Of a stretch of 64,000 nucleotides of DNA, positions 7,915 to 17,268 are shown piece after piece; within the stretch, counting starts at the first letter, position 1; each line of letters begins with the position of its first letter. A program made the position numbers and the translations under genes. Source of the stretch: Profundicola chukchiensis (GTDB taxonomy: Bacteria; Bacteroidota; Bacteroidia; Flavobacteriales; Weeksellaceae). The notes under the pieces are model-generated. The model ran no database searches, was not told the origin of the DNA, and worked only from the letters and a program-made list of their open reading frames with translations. The DNA lies in NCBI RefSeq assembly GCF_029664245.1, contig NZ_JANAIE010000002.1, forward strand, positions 1-64,000. Reading direction: 5' to 3'.

Positions 7915-10472
7915 AAAGGATAATTAATTCCGAATTGCAATTGTGGTCTCAATAACTTGATGTTGTTGAACCATCTATCTCCATCTGGGTAAGCCGGATC
8001 GTGTATTTTGTAGGCAAAATCTAAACGTGCTACAACGAAGGTTAAATCAAACCTAACACCAAGTCCGGACCCAACTCCCATTTGTTTAAGGAAGCTATCA
8101 AATCTAAATTGCGTCTTTTGATTATCGCTATTCAAACTCCAAATATTACCAGCATCTACAAAGAAAGCTCCGTTAATCATACCATAAATTGGAAAACGAT
8201 ATTCTGCATTTAAAGTGATTTTCATTTGGTCGATATAGGTTCCGTCGTCATTTGGTCTCAACGGTGACGGCGACAACTCATAGGCTTGCCATGCTCTAAC
8301 GTCATTAGATCCACCTCCAAAATAAGATTTACTAAATGGAAGAACTTCTAAGTTTCCATAAGGAATGGCAACTCCAGTAAAACTTCTAAGTGCTAGTTGT
8401 GTTTTTGAACTTAAGTCAATCGTTTTTCTTACATCTAAATCAAAACGCACAAATTCTGAATAAGGAACTCCTCCCAAAACAGATCTAGTATCGCCAAAGA
8501 AACCTTCTTCTTGATTGAATCCAATCGTTTCATCGATTAACCTCATCAATGCACCCGCAACTTCTATTTTACTACTAATAAACCAAGGATGTTTTTTATC
8601 CTGTTTTGTAGTTTCATTATAGGTATAAGAGTGAGCAAAAGACTGTATTAAAACATCCTGAATAATACTGTTCTTTCTAAAAATAACATTTCGGAAATCA
8701 GTGAAGTCGTCAAAATTATAATTATTTACTGGTAGATTACTTACAAAGTCCTCATCACCATAAATTAACAGTTCTAACTCATTAGCGGTGATTTCCCCAT
8801 TTTCGTATAAAGCTTGATAAAATGGTTTAAAATTAAAATAAGCATCAAAGGCTTGATTTTTAATCTCGTTATCTACCGTAAAGATTTTATAATACTTATC
8901 CTTTTCAGTGTTTTTAATGTATTGGAAATTTATCAACTCAAAATTATGATTGTTCATACCTGGTGTCCAAGTATAATCCATAACTGACGAATAATTTCTA
9001 CTTCCTAAACCAATATTTTTCTGCCCAGATAAACCTAAGCTAATCGCCGATTTTGGGTTCCATTCTTTAGGAACTAAACCTTCTGTATTAAAAGGTAACA
9101 CCCATCTTGGGAAGTTTAATTTTGTTTCGAATGAAAGTTCGTAGGCATTGAATAGCTCATTTTGAGCTTCAGAGGTGTTAACTGTTCCAACAGTTCCTCT
9201 TAAATTAAACTCTAAATTCTCTCCTCCTTTAAAAACATTTCTAGTTAATAATCTAAGTCCCGGTGAAATACCAAAACTTAAAAACTGAGAATACATTCCT
9301 TCAAAAGACAATTCTAGATCGTATTTAGGTTTAGGTCTAAGGATAATACTCGTGGTTAATAAACTATCTAAAGGATTATCTAAATTTCTCTCTACTTTCA
9401 GTGAAGTTAAAGAGAAGTTTTCTCTATCTAAAATAAGCTGACGCGTCCGCATAACATCATCAAAACGATACATGTCATTTGATTTTAAAGTAATCGCATC
9501 TGTATAAACTCGCGGTTTAAGTCTAAATTCATGGAAATTATAAAGATTATATCCTCGGTGTTCCCGCTCGAAGTTTTTCTTAGATTCTTCATCTTTATAA
9601 TCTACGTAAACATTAATATCCCCAAAATAATATTGAGTAAAATCTTTAATCGTATCATTTTCTGGTTTGGCAATCTTTAAAGTTGCCGCCAATTGTTTGT
9701 CGTTGGTTGAATCAATTTTAAATATCAACTCGTTTCCAAATTCATTAAATTGGAAATATCCATTGTTTTTAAAAATCTTAACCAAACGATCACGCTCTTT
9801 TTCAAAATTTCTTACATCAAATCTTTCATTGAGAATAATCTTGTTATCCTCCATGTTTTGGGCATAAAGGCTCTCTAATTTAGTATCCGTAATAACTTGA
9901 TTATAATCCACCAACTTAGAAGGCTCTTTCACCTCAACATTATAAGTAACACGTGCTTTTTGTGCTGCAGAATCTACATCAAAAGTCGGGTTAACTTGAG
10001 CATCAAAATAACCTCTTTCAAAGTAAAACTCTTCTAATTCATGCGCTGACTTCTGTGAATTTACTGTATCTAAAGTTATAGGCTTAGCTCCTGCTCTATA
10101 AATTAGCCTCGTCAACCACTTACTATCTCCTACATTTTCTTCTAGACCATAGTGCATAAATAAACTATCAAGCAACTTCTGGTTTCTATCTAAATTCGAA
10201 TAAGTATAATAATCCATGAAGACTGAATCATACTTAGCCGGTACGCGATTATAAGCCCAATCTTTCATAGGCAATAATCCAAACAAACGTTTATTAGGTT
10301 TTTGACTCACATAATCCTCTAATTCATCAGAAAATGGAGACTCATCTACAAATTCGTAATCGTTTGATTTTAAGTACAATTCACCTGCAGGAATTTTTTT
10401 CGTAACATCACAAGCTGTGATGAGAAAGGAAATTCCAATTAAGAATAATATCTTTGAAAAAGTCTTCTTCAT
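7911..10472 (-). CDS. tamL: translocation and assembly module lipoprotein TamL (BamA/TamA-like)
   Basis: A lipid-anchored Omp85-superfamily protein that works in outer-membrane protein or lipid assembly, the Bacteroidota counterpart of TamA. I place the start at 10472 because MKKTFSKILFLIGISFLITAC is a classic lipoprotein signal; an in-frame ATG at 10511 would put extra residues before it and lies upstream of the promoter box. The 853-residue protein has POTRA-like repeats over the N-terminal third, including an FYFERGYFDAQV segment, and a C-terminal 16-strand barrel with GVGSGLGVRFDL near the end and a terminal Phe. Flavobacteria often pair tamL with tamB; no tamB is in this window. It is transcribed divergently from the SpoU methyltransferase gene. 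Confidence 0.88.
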   Translation of the reverse strand: MKKTFSKILFLIGISFLITACDVTKKIPAGELYLKSNDYEFVDESPFSDELEDYVSQKPNKRLFGLLPMKDWAYNRVPAKYDSVFMDYYTYSNLDRNQKLLDSLFMHYGLEENVGDSKWLTRLIYRAGAKPITLDTVNSQKSAHELEEFYFERGYFDAQVNPTFDVDSAAQKARVTYNVEVKEPSKLVDYNQVITDTKLESLYAQNMEDNKIILNERFDVRNFEKERDRLVKIFKNNGYFQFNEFGNELIFKIDSTNDKQLAATLKIAKPENDTIKDFTQYYFGDINVYVDYKDEESKKNFEREHRGYNLYNFHEFRLKPRVYTDAITLKSNDMYRFDDVMRTRQLILDRENFSLTSLKVERNLDNPLDSLLTTSIILRPKPKYDLELSFEGMYSQFLSFGISPGLRLLTRNVFKGGENLEFNLRGTVGTVNTSEAQNELFNAYELSFETKLNFPRWVLPFNTEGLVPKEWNPKSAISLGLSGQKNIGLGSRNYSSVMDYTWTPGMNNHNFELINFQYIKNTEKDKYYKIFTVDNEIKNQAFDAYFNFKPFYQALYENGEITANELELLIYGDEDFVSNLPVNNYNFDDFTDFRNVIFRKNSIIQDVLIQSFAHSYTYNETTKQDKKHPWFISSKIEVAGALMRLIDETIGFNQEEGFFGDTRSVLGGVPYSEFVRFDLDVRKTIDLSSKTQLALRSFTGVAIPYGNLEVLPFSKSYFGGGSNDVRAWQAYELSPSPLRPNDDGTYIDQMKITLNAEYRFPIYGMINGAFFVDAGNIWSLNSDNQKTQFRFDSFLKQMGVGSGLGVRFDLTFVVARLDFAYKIHDPAYPDGDRWFNNIKLLRPQLQFGINYPF

Positions 10473-10488
10473 AAATTTAACTGCGTAA

Positions 10489-10518
10489 CAAATATATGCT
10501 AACAAAAGCAACTCTCAA
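10489..10518 (-). promoter_or_regulatory. tamL promoter
   Basis: Minus-strand TTG (10516-10518), 19-nt spacer and TATATTTG (10489-10496). The element lies across and inside the start of the divergent methyltransferase gene and 16 nt before the tamL ATG. Confidence 0.65.
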
Positions 10519-11227
10519 ACTAGTCAAGCGATTGCAACAAAAAAAATACCGAAAAAAATTGGGTTTATTTGTTGTGGAAGGTAGAAAGTCAACCGATGAA
10601 TTTCTTGCCAGTGATTTTAAATTAATTCATCTTTTTGTAAGCACGGATTACAAGGAAATGTATCCACAGGCAGATATAGCTAGCAGTGCAGAGTTTAAGC
10701 AGATGAGTAATTTGCGAACACCCCCTGAAATTTTGGCAGTTTTTGAGCAGAAATCATATGATTTACCTACGCAGATTAATAAGAGTTATTTTGCCTTAGA
10801 TAATGTACAAGATCCAGGAAATTTAGGAACAATTATTAGAATCGCCGATTGGTTTGGGATGGAGCATGTTTTCTGTAACTTAGATACCGTAGAAGTTTAT
10901 AATCCAAAAGTTGTTCAAGCCTGTATGGGATCGCTGGGGAGAATTCAAGTTCATTATGTAGATTTTGAAACTTATTTTAAAGAACTAGATTGTGAGATTT
11001 ATGGAACCTTTATGGAAGGTGATAGTATTTATTCAACAGAACTCACTAAACCAGGCCTAATTGTTATGGGAAATGAATCCAACGGAATCTCAGCACAAAT
11101 CGAAGATCTTTGTACGCAGAAGATTAGTATTCCACAAGAAACAAATCGTCCAACCGAAAGCCTGAACGTAGCTGTAGCCTCGGCGATGATTTCAAGTGAA
11201 ATTTTCAGACAAAAACTGACTAGTTAA
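10496..11227 (+). CDS. SpoU/TrmH-family RNA 2'-O-methyltransferase
   Basis: A 243-residue SPOUT methyltransferase that should methylate a ribose 2'-OH in rRNA or tRNA. The N-terminal part (about 1-90) resembles the L30e-like substrate-binding domain. The C-terminal part holds the SpoU motifs: NVQDPGNLGTIIRIADWFG around residues 101-119, a GNESNGIS loop near 199, and PTESLNVAVASAMISSE near 220, which forms the knot and SAM pocket. Its ATG is only 23 bp from the tamL start on the other strand. Its stop overlaps the convergent barrel gene by 8 bp. The target nucleotide cannot be inferred. Confidence 0.88.
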   Translation: MLTKATLKLVKRLQQKKYRKKLGLFVVEGRKSTDEFLASDFKLIHLFVSTDYKEMYPQADIASSAEFKQMSNLRTPPEILAVFEQKSYDLPTQINKSYFALDNVQDPGNLGTIIRIADWFGMEHVFCNLDTVEVYNPKVVQACMGSLGRIQVHYVDFETYFKELDCEIYGTFMEGDSIYSTELTKPGLIVMGNESNGISAQIEDLCTQKISIPQETNRPTESLNVAVASAMISSEIFRQKLTS

Positions 11228-11885
11228 AATTATATTCTAAGCCTAGAGAAAAGACTTGGTTATACAAGGTAAAAGCATCGCGATCTCTTTGATCTAAAGA
11301 ATTTAAACCTTGTGCAAATCTAAATTTAGCTGTAATTTTTTCATTAAAACTATACCCCGCACCTGCCAAAAGCGAGAAATCCCAACGAGCTACATCCTCT
11401 AGCCTATCTTCTAACATAAAGGTTTCTCCATTGAGAACTACTTTACCTTTAATCGTAATAAACTTACCTAAATTATAACCTAACTGCGGTCCTAATTCTA
11501 AGTGGAACTTATCAAAGACTTCATATTGCAACATCAGAGGAAGTAAAACATAAGGTAAATCGATATCACTACCTGCTGTTACTGGAACACCTTCCCAACG
11601 TTTAATATCAATGCGCGCACCTTGATAAGAAAACAATAATTCTGGTTGAACGCTTAATTTATCGCTAAGTTCATGATGATAAAATCCACCGACATAAAAT
11701 CCAATTCTTGATTTTACATCAGTTTCTCTGCCATCGTCATCTTTGGTTGATTCACCTGAGAGATTCGATGAATTAGCACCAAGCTTAATCCCAAAATAGG
11801 AATCTTTGATTTGGCTCTCTTGTGCGTTGGTTAAATTAAAAAAAGTAAAAGTTAAACTAAGAAGTAAAAGTCTTTTAAAATTCAT
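11220..11885 (-). CDS. outer membrane beta-barrel protein (PorT-like)
   Basis: A 221-residue exported protein with a signal peptide ending near NLTNAQ and a body of alternating polar and hydrophobic strands typical of 8-stranded outer-membrane barrels of the PF13568 type. Visible are FGIKLGANSSNLSG at the mature N-terminus, a PYVLLPLMLQYEV strand, the HLELGPQLGYN strand and a terminal LGLEYNFN. It is a paralogue of the next gene upstream, with the same order of features, and lies 9 bp after it in the same transcript. Function is unknown. Confidence 0.82.
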   Translation of the reverse strand: MNFKRLLLLSLTFTFFNLTNAQESQIKDSYFGIKLGANSSNLSGESTKDDDGRETDVKSRIGFYVGGFYHHELSDKLSVQPELLFSYQGARIDIKRWEGVPVTAGSDIDLPYVLLPLMLQYEVFDKFHLELGPQLGYNLGKFITIKGKVVLNGETFMLEDRLEDVARWDFSLLAGAGYSFNEKITAKFRFAQGLNSLDQRDRDAFTLYNQVFSLGLEYNFN

Positions 11886-11894
11886 TCTCTAAAA

Positions 11895-12581
11895 TTAAAA
11901 TTTATACGAAACACCAAATGCTAACACACGATTTTTTAAATCTCTTTGATTCTCATCGCGGTCATCCACGGTTAATAATCCATGGGTGTATCTAGTATAA
12001 ACACTCCAGTCTTGAATAAATTCGTAACCGGCACCAATGTTTAAACCAACATCTATACTTCTAGCATTTTTTAATCTATTATTTACTAAATTCTCAACTG
12101 TTTCGTCATTGATTCTTTCACCGTCTATATAAGTCTTAAGATTTATTTTCGGTAAATAATTCAATTGAGGTCCTACCTCTAAATGAAGTTTTTCCATCGG
12201 TTTGTATTGATACATAATAGGTATCAAAATATAAGGCATTCGAACTTTTCCAGTTGGCTTGATAGCTTGTCCAGCATAAGATAATTCATATTCAATATCT
12301 CCACCTTGTAAGGATCCCAATAGTTCAAATTGGACAGATGATTTATTACTTAGTGCATAATTAGCCCATGCCCCACCATGAAAACCAACAAATCCATTCG
12401 ATTCTTTCACATAATCAAGGTCTAAGTAAGAACCGCTTAAATTGGCAAGATTTATGCCTGCTTTTAAACCAAAATTCCAAGGGCTAACTTGTTCAGCTTC
12501 TTGAATGACTACCATTTCAGTAGATTGTGCAGAAATTAAACTCGTGTAAATTAAAGCAAGTAAGATTGTTAATTTTTTCAT
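11895..12581 (-). CDS. outer membrane beta-barrel protein (PorT-like), paralogue
   Basis: A 228-residue barrel with a short signal peptide (cleavage near TSLISAQ) and the same landmarks as its downstream neighbour: FGLKAGINLANLSG, MPYILIPIMYQYK, LHLEVGPQLNYL and a terminal FGVSYKF. The two genes look like an old tandem duplication in one operon. The region of about 50 bp to the divergent selO gene must hold both promoters, but no full consensus was seen. Function is unknown. Confidence 0.82.
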   Translation of the reverse strand: MKKLTILLALIYTSLISAQSTEMVVIQEAEQVSPWNFGLKAGINLANLSGSYLDLDYVKESNGFVGFHGGAWANYALSNKSSVQFELLGSLQGGDIEYELSYAGQAIKPTGKVRMPYILIPIMYQYKPMEKLHLEVGPQLNYLPKINLKTYIDGERINDETVENLVNNRLKNARSIDVGLNIGAGYEFIQDWSVYTRYTHGLLTVDDRDENQRDLKNRVLAFGVSYKF

Positions 12582-12634
12582 AGAAATCTATTTGATACAA
12601 TTTTATAAATTATAATTGATAATTTAAGTGCATT

Positions 12635-14173
12635 ATGAAATTAAATCATTTTAAATATCCGTTTGTTGAAAAATTTCCAGGCGACGAAAGCTGGAATCCG
12701 ATGCAACGACAAACACCAGGTGTATTGTATGCTTTGGTGCACCCTATTGGTTTCCCTAAGGCAGATCTGATAGCGAGCAATGATGAGTTATTAGAAAATT
12801 TAGGTTTTAAACTTCCACTTTCAAAGGAAGATATAGGTTTATTGAATTCCAATGTAGACGAGGATTTCTTGACTTATGCTACGGCTTATGCAGGACATCA
12901 ATTTGGAAATTGGGCCGGACAGTTAGGAGATGGTCGGGCGATATATTTTGGGGAACTAAAAGATAAAGACAACAAAGTTTGGGAACTTCAGTGGAAAGGC
13001 GCTGGAGCTACGCCTTATTCTCGTCACGCTGATGGTAGAGCTGTTTTGCGATCTAGCATCCGTGAATATTTGATGAGCGAAGCTATGTTTCATTTAAACA
13101 TACCCACCACACGAGCATTGAGTCTTTCGCTGTCAGGGGAAAAAGTAATGCGTGATATTTTATATAATGGAAATGCAGCTTATGAGCCTGGCGCCGTTAT
13201 GGTTCGTGCCGCAGAGAGTTTTCTTCGTTTTGGACATTTTGAGTTGTTATCTGCGCGAGACAATATTGAAGAACTTAAAAATTTAGTCGATTGGAGTATT
13301 GAGCGTTATTTTCCTGAAATTAAGTCAGAAGGAAAGGAAAAATACATTGAATTCTTTAATGAAGTTAAAAACCTTAGCATCAAAATGATTGTTGAGTGGT
13401 ATCGTGTGGGCTTTGTTCATGGAGTAATGAATACTGACAATATGTCGATTTTAGGATTAAGCATCGATTATGGACCTTATGCAATGCTAGAAGAATATGA
13501 TTTAAAATTCACTTCTAATACCACCGATTTACCCGGAAGAAGATATGCTTTTGGTCAACAAGCCAATTTTGCATTATGGAATTTGAGCGCGTTTGGTAAT
13601 GCTTTGTATCCACTTATTGAGGATATAGAGCCATTACAAGAGGTCTTAGAATCTTTTGAAGATCAATTCTGGAAGGCCTTTGATACAATGATGGGAGAAA
13701 AATTAGGTTTAGATAAGTTAAGAGAAACCGACAAAGTGTTCTTGCATTCTTGGCAAAAATTAATGATTGATTTAAAGCCAGATTATACTTTATTCTTTGT
13801 TGAATTAATGAAGCTTTATAATGAGGAAAGCGAACTTCATGCGAAAAAATTCTGCTATGAAGAGATTTCACAAGAACAACAAGAGCGCTTAGAGGATTTT
13901 GTTGAATTATATAAAATGCGAATTGCGTCTAATGAAATCAGCAAAGCCGAAAGTTTAGAGAAAATGCAGCGTTCAAACCCACAGTTTATTCTTAGGAATT
14001 ACCAATTGTTTGAAGCGATTGAGGCAGCTGAACAAGGTGATTATGCTATGTTTAATAAACTAAACGAAGCACTCAAAACACCTTACGAAAATCGTTTTCC
14101 TGAGCTTCAAGCAAAAAGACCAAGTTGGGCAGATAATCAACCAGGTTGTAGTATGTTGAGTTGTAGCTCTTAA
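12635..14173 (+). CDS. selO: protein adenylyltransferase SelO (YdiU)
   Basis: SelO is a pseudokinase-fold enzyme that transfers AMP from ATP to protein hydroxyls and is linked to redox stress. The 512-residue length is typical. Visible are GQLGDGRAIYFGE, WKGAGATPYSRHADGRAVLRSS holding nucleotide-binding residues, HGVMNTDNMSILGLSIDYGP corresponding to the catalytic and metal-binding loops, and the PGRRYAFGQQ segment. The C-terminus ends Cys-Ser-Met-Leu-Ser-Cys-Ser-Ser; other members carry a redox Cys or selenocysteine at this end, and here two Cys are kept. It is monocistronic and convergent with the glycosyltransferase gene. Confidence 0.92.
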   Translation: MKLNHFKYPFVEKFPGDESWNPMQRQTPGVLYALVHPIGFPKADLIASNDELLENLGFKLPLSKEDIGLLNSNVDEDFLTYATAYAGHQFGNWAGQLGDGRAIYFGELKDKDNKVWELQWKGAGATPYSRHADGRAVLRSSIREYLMSEAMFHLNIPTTRALSLSLSGEKVMRDILYNGNAAYEPGAVMVRAAESFLRFGHFELLSARDNIEELKNLVDWSIERYFPEIKSEGKEKYIEFFNEVKNLSIKMIVEWYRVGFVHGVMNTDNMSILGLSIDYGPYAMLEEYDLKFTSNTTDLPGRRYAFGQQANFALWNLSAFGNALYPLIEDIEPLQEVLESFEDQFWKAFDTMMGEKLGLDKLRETDKVFLHSWQKLMIDLKPDYTLFFVELMKLYNEESELHAKKFCYEEISQEQQERLEDFVELYKMRIASNEISKAESLEKMQRSNPQFILRNYQLFEAIEAAEQGDYAMFNKLNEALKTPYENRFPELQAKRPSWADNQPGCSMLSCSS

Positions 14174-14213
14174 TTAAATCGAAAGTATAAATTAGATTGA
14201 AGATTCGAGAAAG

Positions 14214-15044
14214 CTAATTTTTTAATTTAAGCTTTCCCATTTTATGCTTTAACTTCAAACCAGCGAGCATAACATAATACAGGAATGGATTCTTTGGTTT
14301 ATGATACTTCTCGATGAAGATTTCCATAGCACCGTAAAAGTTTTTCAAATATTTTTCATCTTTTACGGTGCTTTCTCCTTTAAAATGGGTGATATATACT
14401 TCGCCTAAATAATAATTTTGATATCCTAAATTGAGTAAGCTATAGCTTATATCGATGTCTTCGCCATACATAAAATATTGTTCATCGAAACCGCCAACTT
14501 CCTCATAAACTTGTTTTTTCATAAACATACATGCTCCCGATAAAATCTCAACTTTTCCGTTCTCATTGGGCTGTAGAGTTTCATTGTAATATCTCTTCCC
14601 TACTCCATTGAACCAGGAAAACAACTTAGAAAAAGAAGCATATGGTGAGGGAATATTTCGTTTACTTTCTGGCAAAAAATCTCCATTACCATCTAGCATT
14701 CGAACTCCAATTGCGCCTAAATTCTCCACCGAATCTGCATAACTAAATAAAGTTGGAAAGAAATCTTGATAAACAATTGTGTCCGGATTTAAAATTAAAA
14801 CCCATTCACCTTTCGCAAGACTTACCGCTCTATTATTAGCTCTACCAAATCCAAGATTTTCTGGATTTAAGATAAACTGCATCGAAGGATAATCCTCTGC
14901 TATATTTTCTATTTCACGATCGGGTGAGTTATTATCGAAAACAATCACTTCTGAATCTTCTGGTAAATGTTTTTGGAGCGAATCCAAACATTTCACCAAA
15001 AAGTCCATCGCATTGTAACTAACGATAATGACGGATAGTTTCAT
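14214..15044 (-). CDS. family 2 glycosyltransferase
   Basis: A 276-residue GT-A fold glycosyltransferase. The N-terminus has LSVIIVSYNAMDFLVKCLDSL, then VIVFDNNSPDREI with the nucleotide-sugar Asp, NLGFGRANNRAV, and the DxD-like LILNPDTIV near residue 100. GGFDEQYFMYGEDIDISYSLL near 185-205 carries the acceptor-side acidic motif. No membrane segment is apparent, so it probably acts on the inner face of the membrane on a cell-surface polysaccharide or similar glycan. The ATG directly abuts the recR stop, so it is co-transcribed with recR. Sugar and acceptor are unknown. Confidence 0.85.
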   Translation of the reverse strand: MKLSVIIVSYNAMDFLVKCLDSLQKHLPEDSEVIVFDNNSPDREIENIAEDYPSMQFILNPENLGFGRANNRAVSLAKGEWVLILNPDTIVYQDFFPTLFSYADSVENLGAIGVRMLDGNGDFLPESKRNIPSPYASFSKLFSWFNGVGKRYYNETLQPNENGKVEILSGACMFMKKQVYEEVGGFDEQYFMYGEDIDISYSLLNLGYQNYYLGEVYITHFKGESTVKDEKYLKNFYGAMEIFIEKYHKPKNPFLYYVMLAGLKLKHKMGKLKLKN

Positions 15045-15656
15045 TTAATTAGATAAAGATGCAGCGTAAGGAACTCTGCGTTGAATAGACTGAACCAAGG
15101 TCACCTCATCTGTATATTCTAATTCATCTCCAATCCCGATTCCTCTAGCAATTGTTGTAAGTGTAATTTCGGTGTCTTTTAGGACTTTATACAAGTAAAA
15201 CATAGTGGTATCACCTTCCATAGTGCTACTTAGCGCTAAAATAATCTCTTTAGCATCTGCCCCACGTTTTACCAAAGAATCTATTTTTAATTGCTGTGGA
15301 CCAATACCATCCATGGGAGAAATTTTCCCTCCCAAAACATGGTAAACACCTTTGTACTGACTGGTATTTTCGATGGCCATAACATCTCGAATATCCTCTA
15401 CCACACAAATCAAATCATGATTGCGCATTGGGTTACTACAAACATCACAAAGCTCACTATCACAAATCGCATGACACTTTTTACAATATTTAATATCATT
15501 CACCAAACTCACCAAAGACTTGGCAAGATTTTCCGTTTGAGAAGTTGGTTTTTTGAGCATTTGCAAAGCCAAACGCAAAGCTGTACGCTTTCCAATTCCC
15601 GGAAGTTGTGAGATTTCGTCAACGGCTTTTTCTAAAATTCTGCTAGGATATTGCAT
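15045..15656 (-). CDS. recR: recombination mediator RecR
   Basis: RecR works with RecO and RecF to load RecA on gapped DNA. It has an N-terminal helix-hairpin-helix ([19 protein letters not shown]), a four-Cys zinc finger ([16 protein letters not shown]), and a Toprim domain beginning [10 protein letters not shown] and reaching [13 protein letters not shown] choose the ATG at 15656, giving 203 residues, and not the one at 15665: the promoter -7 box covers 15663-15670, so the upstream ATG could not be in the mRNA. This puts the transcription start at or next to the start codon. Confidence 0.92.
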   Translation of the reverse strand: MQYPSRILEKAVDEISQLPGIGKRTALRLALQMLKKPTSQTENLAKSLVSLVNDIKYCKKCHAICDSELCDVCSNPMRNHDLICVVEDIRDVMAIENTSQYKGVYHVLGGKISPMDGIGPQQLKIDSLVKRGADAKEIILALSSTMEGDTTMFYLYKVLKDTEITLTTIARGIGIGDELEYTDEVTLVQSIQRRVPYAASLSN

Positions 15657-15662
15657 AATACG

Positions 15663-15695
15663 CAAAGATAAAGAATGTTTGTATTTCTATTGCAA
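15663..15695 (-). promoter_or_regulatory. recR promoter
   Basis: Minus-strand TTG (15693-15695), 22-nt spacer and TATCTTTG (15663-15670). The box ends 6 nt before the chosen recR ATG, implying a nearly leaderless message. Confidence 0.65.
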
Positions 15696-15762
15696 AATTA
15701 AATTTGAACCACTCCAGAGATATATTAAACTTTTTAGCTGAATCTAGAACCGATAATATTTT

Positions 15763-15770
15763 TATATTTG
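15763..15770 (+). promoter_or_regulatory. -7 box of the symporter operon
   Basis: TATATTTG lies 16 nt before the symporter ATG. No TTG is present at the right distance. Confidence 0.45.
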
Positions 15771-15786
15771 AATCTAATTCAATTTT

Positions 15787-17268
15787 ATGTTAACACCCAC
15801 CTCCATTGCATTACTAATTGCAGGATATTTTTGTGTTTTATTAATCATTGCATATTTAACCGGTCGAAAATCAGACAAAGCTTCCTTCTTCACTGGGAAT
15901 AATCAATCTCCTTGGTTGGTTGTTTCTTATGGGATGATTGGTGCTGCCTTATCTGCAGTAACTTTTGTTTCTATTCCAGGGAGTGTTCAAACCAAAGGAT
16001 TCTTTGCTGCACAATTTTTCGTCGGGAATATGGTGGGATATCTCTTCATTACTTTTGTATTGATTCCGCTCTATTATAAACTCAAACTCGTCTCTATTTA
16101 TTCCTATTTAGAGAATCGCTTTGGATGGTTTTCCTATAAAACTGGATCCTTTTTCTTCTTAGTTTCTCAGTCATTTGGAGCAGGTCTAAGGATGTTATTG
16201 GCCATTAAAATCTTACAAGTTTTATTTGATTTAGATAATTCCCATATGTGGTGGTTGGCTGTGTTGTTTTTAGTCTTAATCTTTCTATACACCTTTAAAG
16301 CTGGTATCAAAACCATTGTTTGGACAGATTTATTACAAACCACCTTTTTGTTATTAGCTGCTTTATCCATCGTTTGGATAATCTTCTCTAAAATGCAACT
16401 TGGATTTGGGGAAATTGTAGATTTAGGAACCGAGAAAGGCTATTGGAAATGGTATGACGGCGATGTAAAATCAGGCACCTATTTTTGGAAACAATTCATC
16501 TCTGGTATCTTAATCGCCATGGCCATGATGGGATTAGATCAGAATATGATGCAAAAAAGTTTGACTTGTAAAAACGTTAGAGAAGCTCAGAAAAACACTT
16601 TTGTATTTAGTTTTTCGGTTGGTATTGCCCAGATTCTATTCTTATTCTTAGGAATGATGTTATTCCTTTTTGCAGATGTAAATGGCATCGAACTTCCTAC
16701 CAAAACATTTGAGCAAAACGGAGAAATGGTTACAGCTATTGCCACCGATAAAGTTCTACCGTATTTAACCTTAAATCATTTTGGAATCTTTGCATCTATT
16801 ATGTTTGTCTTAGGAACAGCCGCAGCTGCATTTTCTAGTGTAGATTCAGCGCTAACTGCTCTTACTACCTCGTTTTGTTATGATTTCTTAGGAATTGAAA
16901 AAAGGAAAAATCCTACTCAATTAAAAACTATTACCCACATTGGATTTAGTTTGGTGATGCTTTTAATCATTTTGGCCTTCCAAAACTCGGGAGATAATGT
17001 CTTTGATTTAATCTTTGGATTAGCCGGATACACCTATTCTCCTCTACTGGGCTTGTTCTTATTGGGGATTTTCACCAAAGTAAAATTAAACGATTGGAGT
17101 GTTCCAATTGCTTGTTTAGCCACACCTGTAATTGCGTATTTTATGAATAATTACCTCAATGCAACCTATGGATTTAATATTGGTTTCTTGACTATATTTA
17201 CAGGAGCTGTTATTACAATTATACTCTTATTGTTATTTAAATTTATACCCTTTAAAGTCGAAAAATAA
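15787..17268 (+). CDS. sodium:solute symporter (SSS family)
   Basis: A 493-residue inner-membrane transporter with about 13 hydrophobic helices. It has the SSS hallmarks: early GSQ-like helices (SYGMIGAALSAVTFVSIPG), the GLRMLLAIKILQ segment, GLDQNMMQKSLTCKN, and AAAAFSSVDSALTALTTSFCYDF corresponding to the sodium-site helix 8 region. It would import an organic solute driven by Na+, consistent with the sodium-pumping Nqr encoded later in the window. The order with proC suggests, weakly, an amino acid such as proline, but the closest subfamily resembles sugar/anion transporters, so the substrate is open. Its last base is the first base of the proC ATG. Confidence 0.85.
   Translation: MLTPTSIALLIAGYFCVLLIIAYLTGRKSDKASFFTGNNQSPWLVVSYGMIGAALSAVTFVSIPGSVQTKGFFAAQFFVGNMVGYLFITFVLIPLYYKLKLVSIYSYLENRFGWFSYKTGSFFFLVSQSFGAGLRMLLAIKILQVLFDLDNSHMWWLAVLFLVLIFLYTFKAGIKTIVWTDLLQTTFLLLAALSIVWIIFSKMQLGFGEIVDLGTEKGYWKWYDGDVKSGTYFWKQFISGILIAMAMMGLDQNMMQKSLTCKNVREAQKNTFVFSFSVGIAQILFLFLGMMLFLFADVNGIELPTKTFEQNGEMVTAIATDKVLPYLTLNHFGIFASIMFVLGTAAAAFSSVDSALTALTTSFCYDFLGIEKRKNPTQLKTITHIGFSLVMLLIILAFQNSGDNVFDLIFGLAGYTYSPLLGLFLLGIFTKVKLNDWSVPIACLATPVIAYFMNNYLNATYGFNIGFLTIFTGAVITIILLLLFKFIPFKVEK

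Noticed and set aside
15291-15611. 106-codon frame antisense to recR
   Set aside because: The recR frame has zinc-finger and Toprim motifs; the antisense frame is a shadow with His/Asn-rich composition arising from recR codons.
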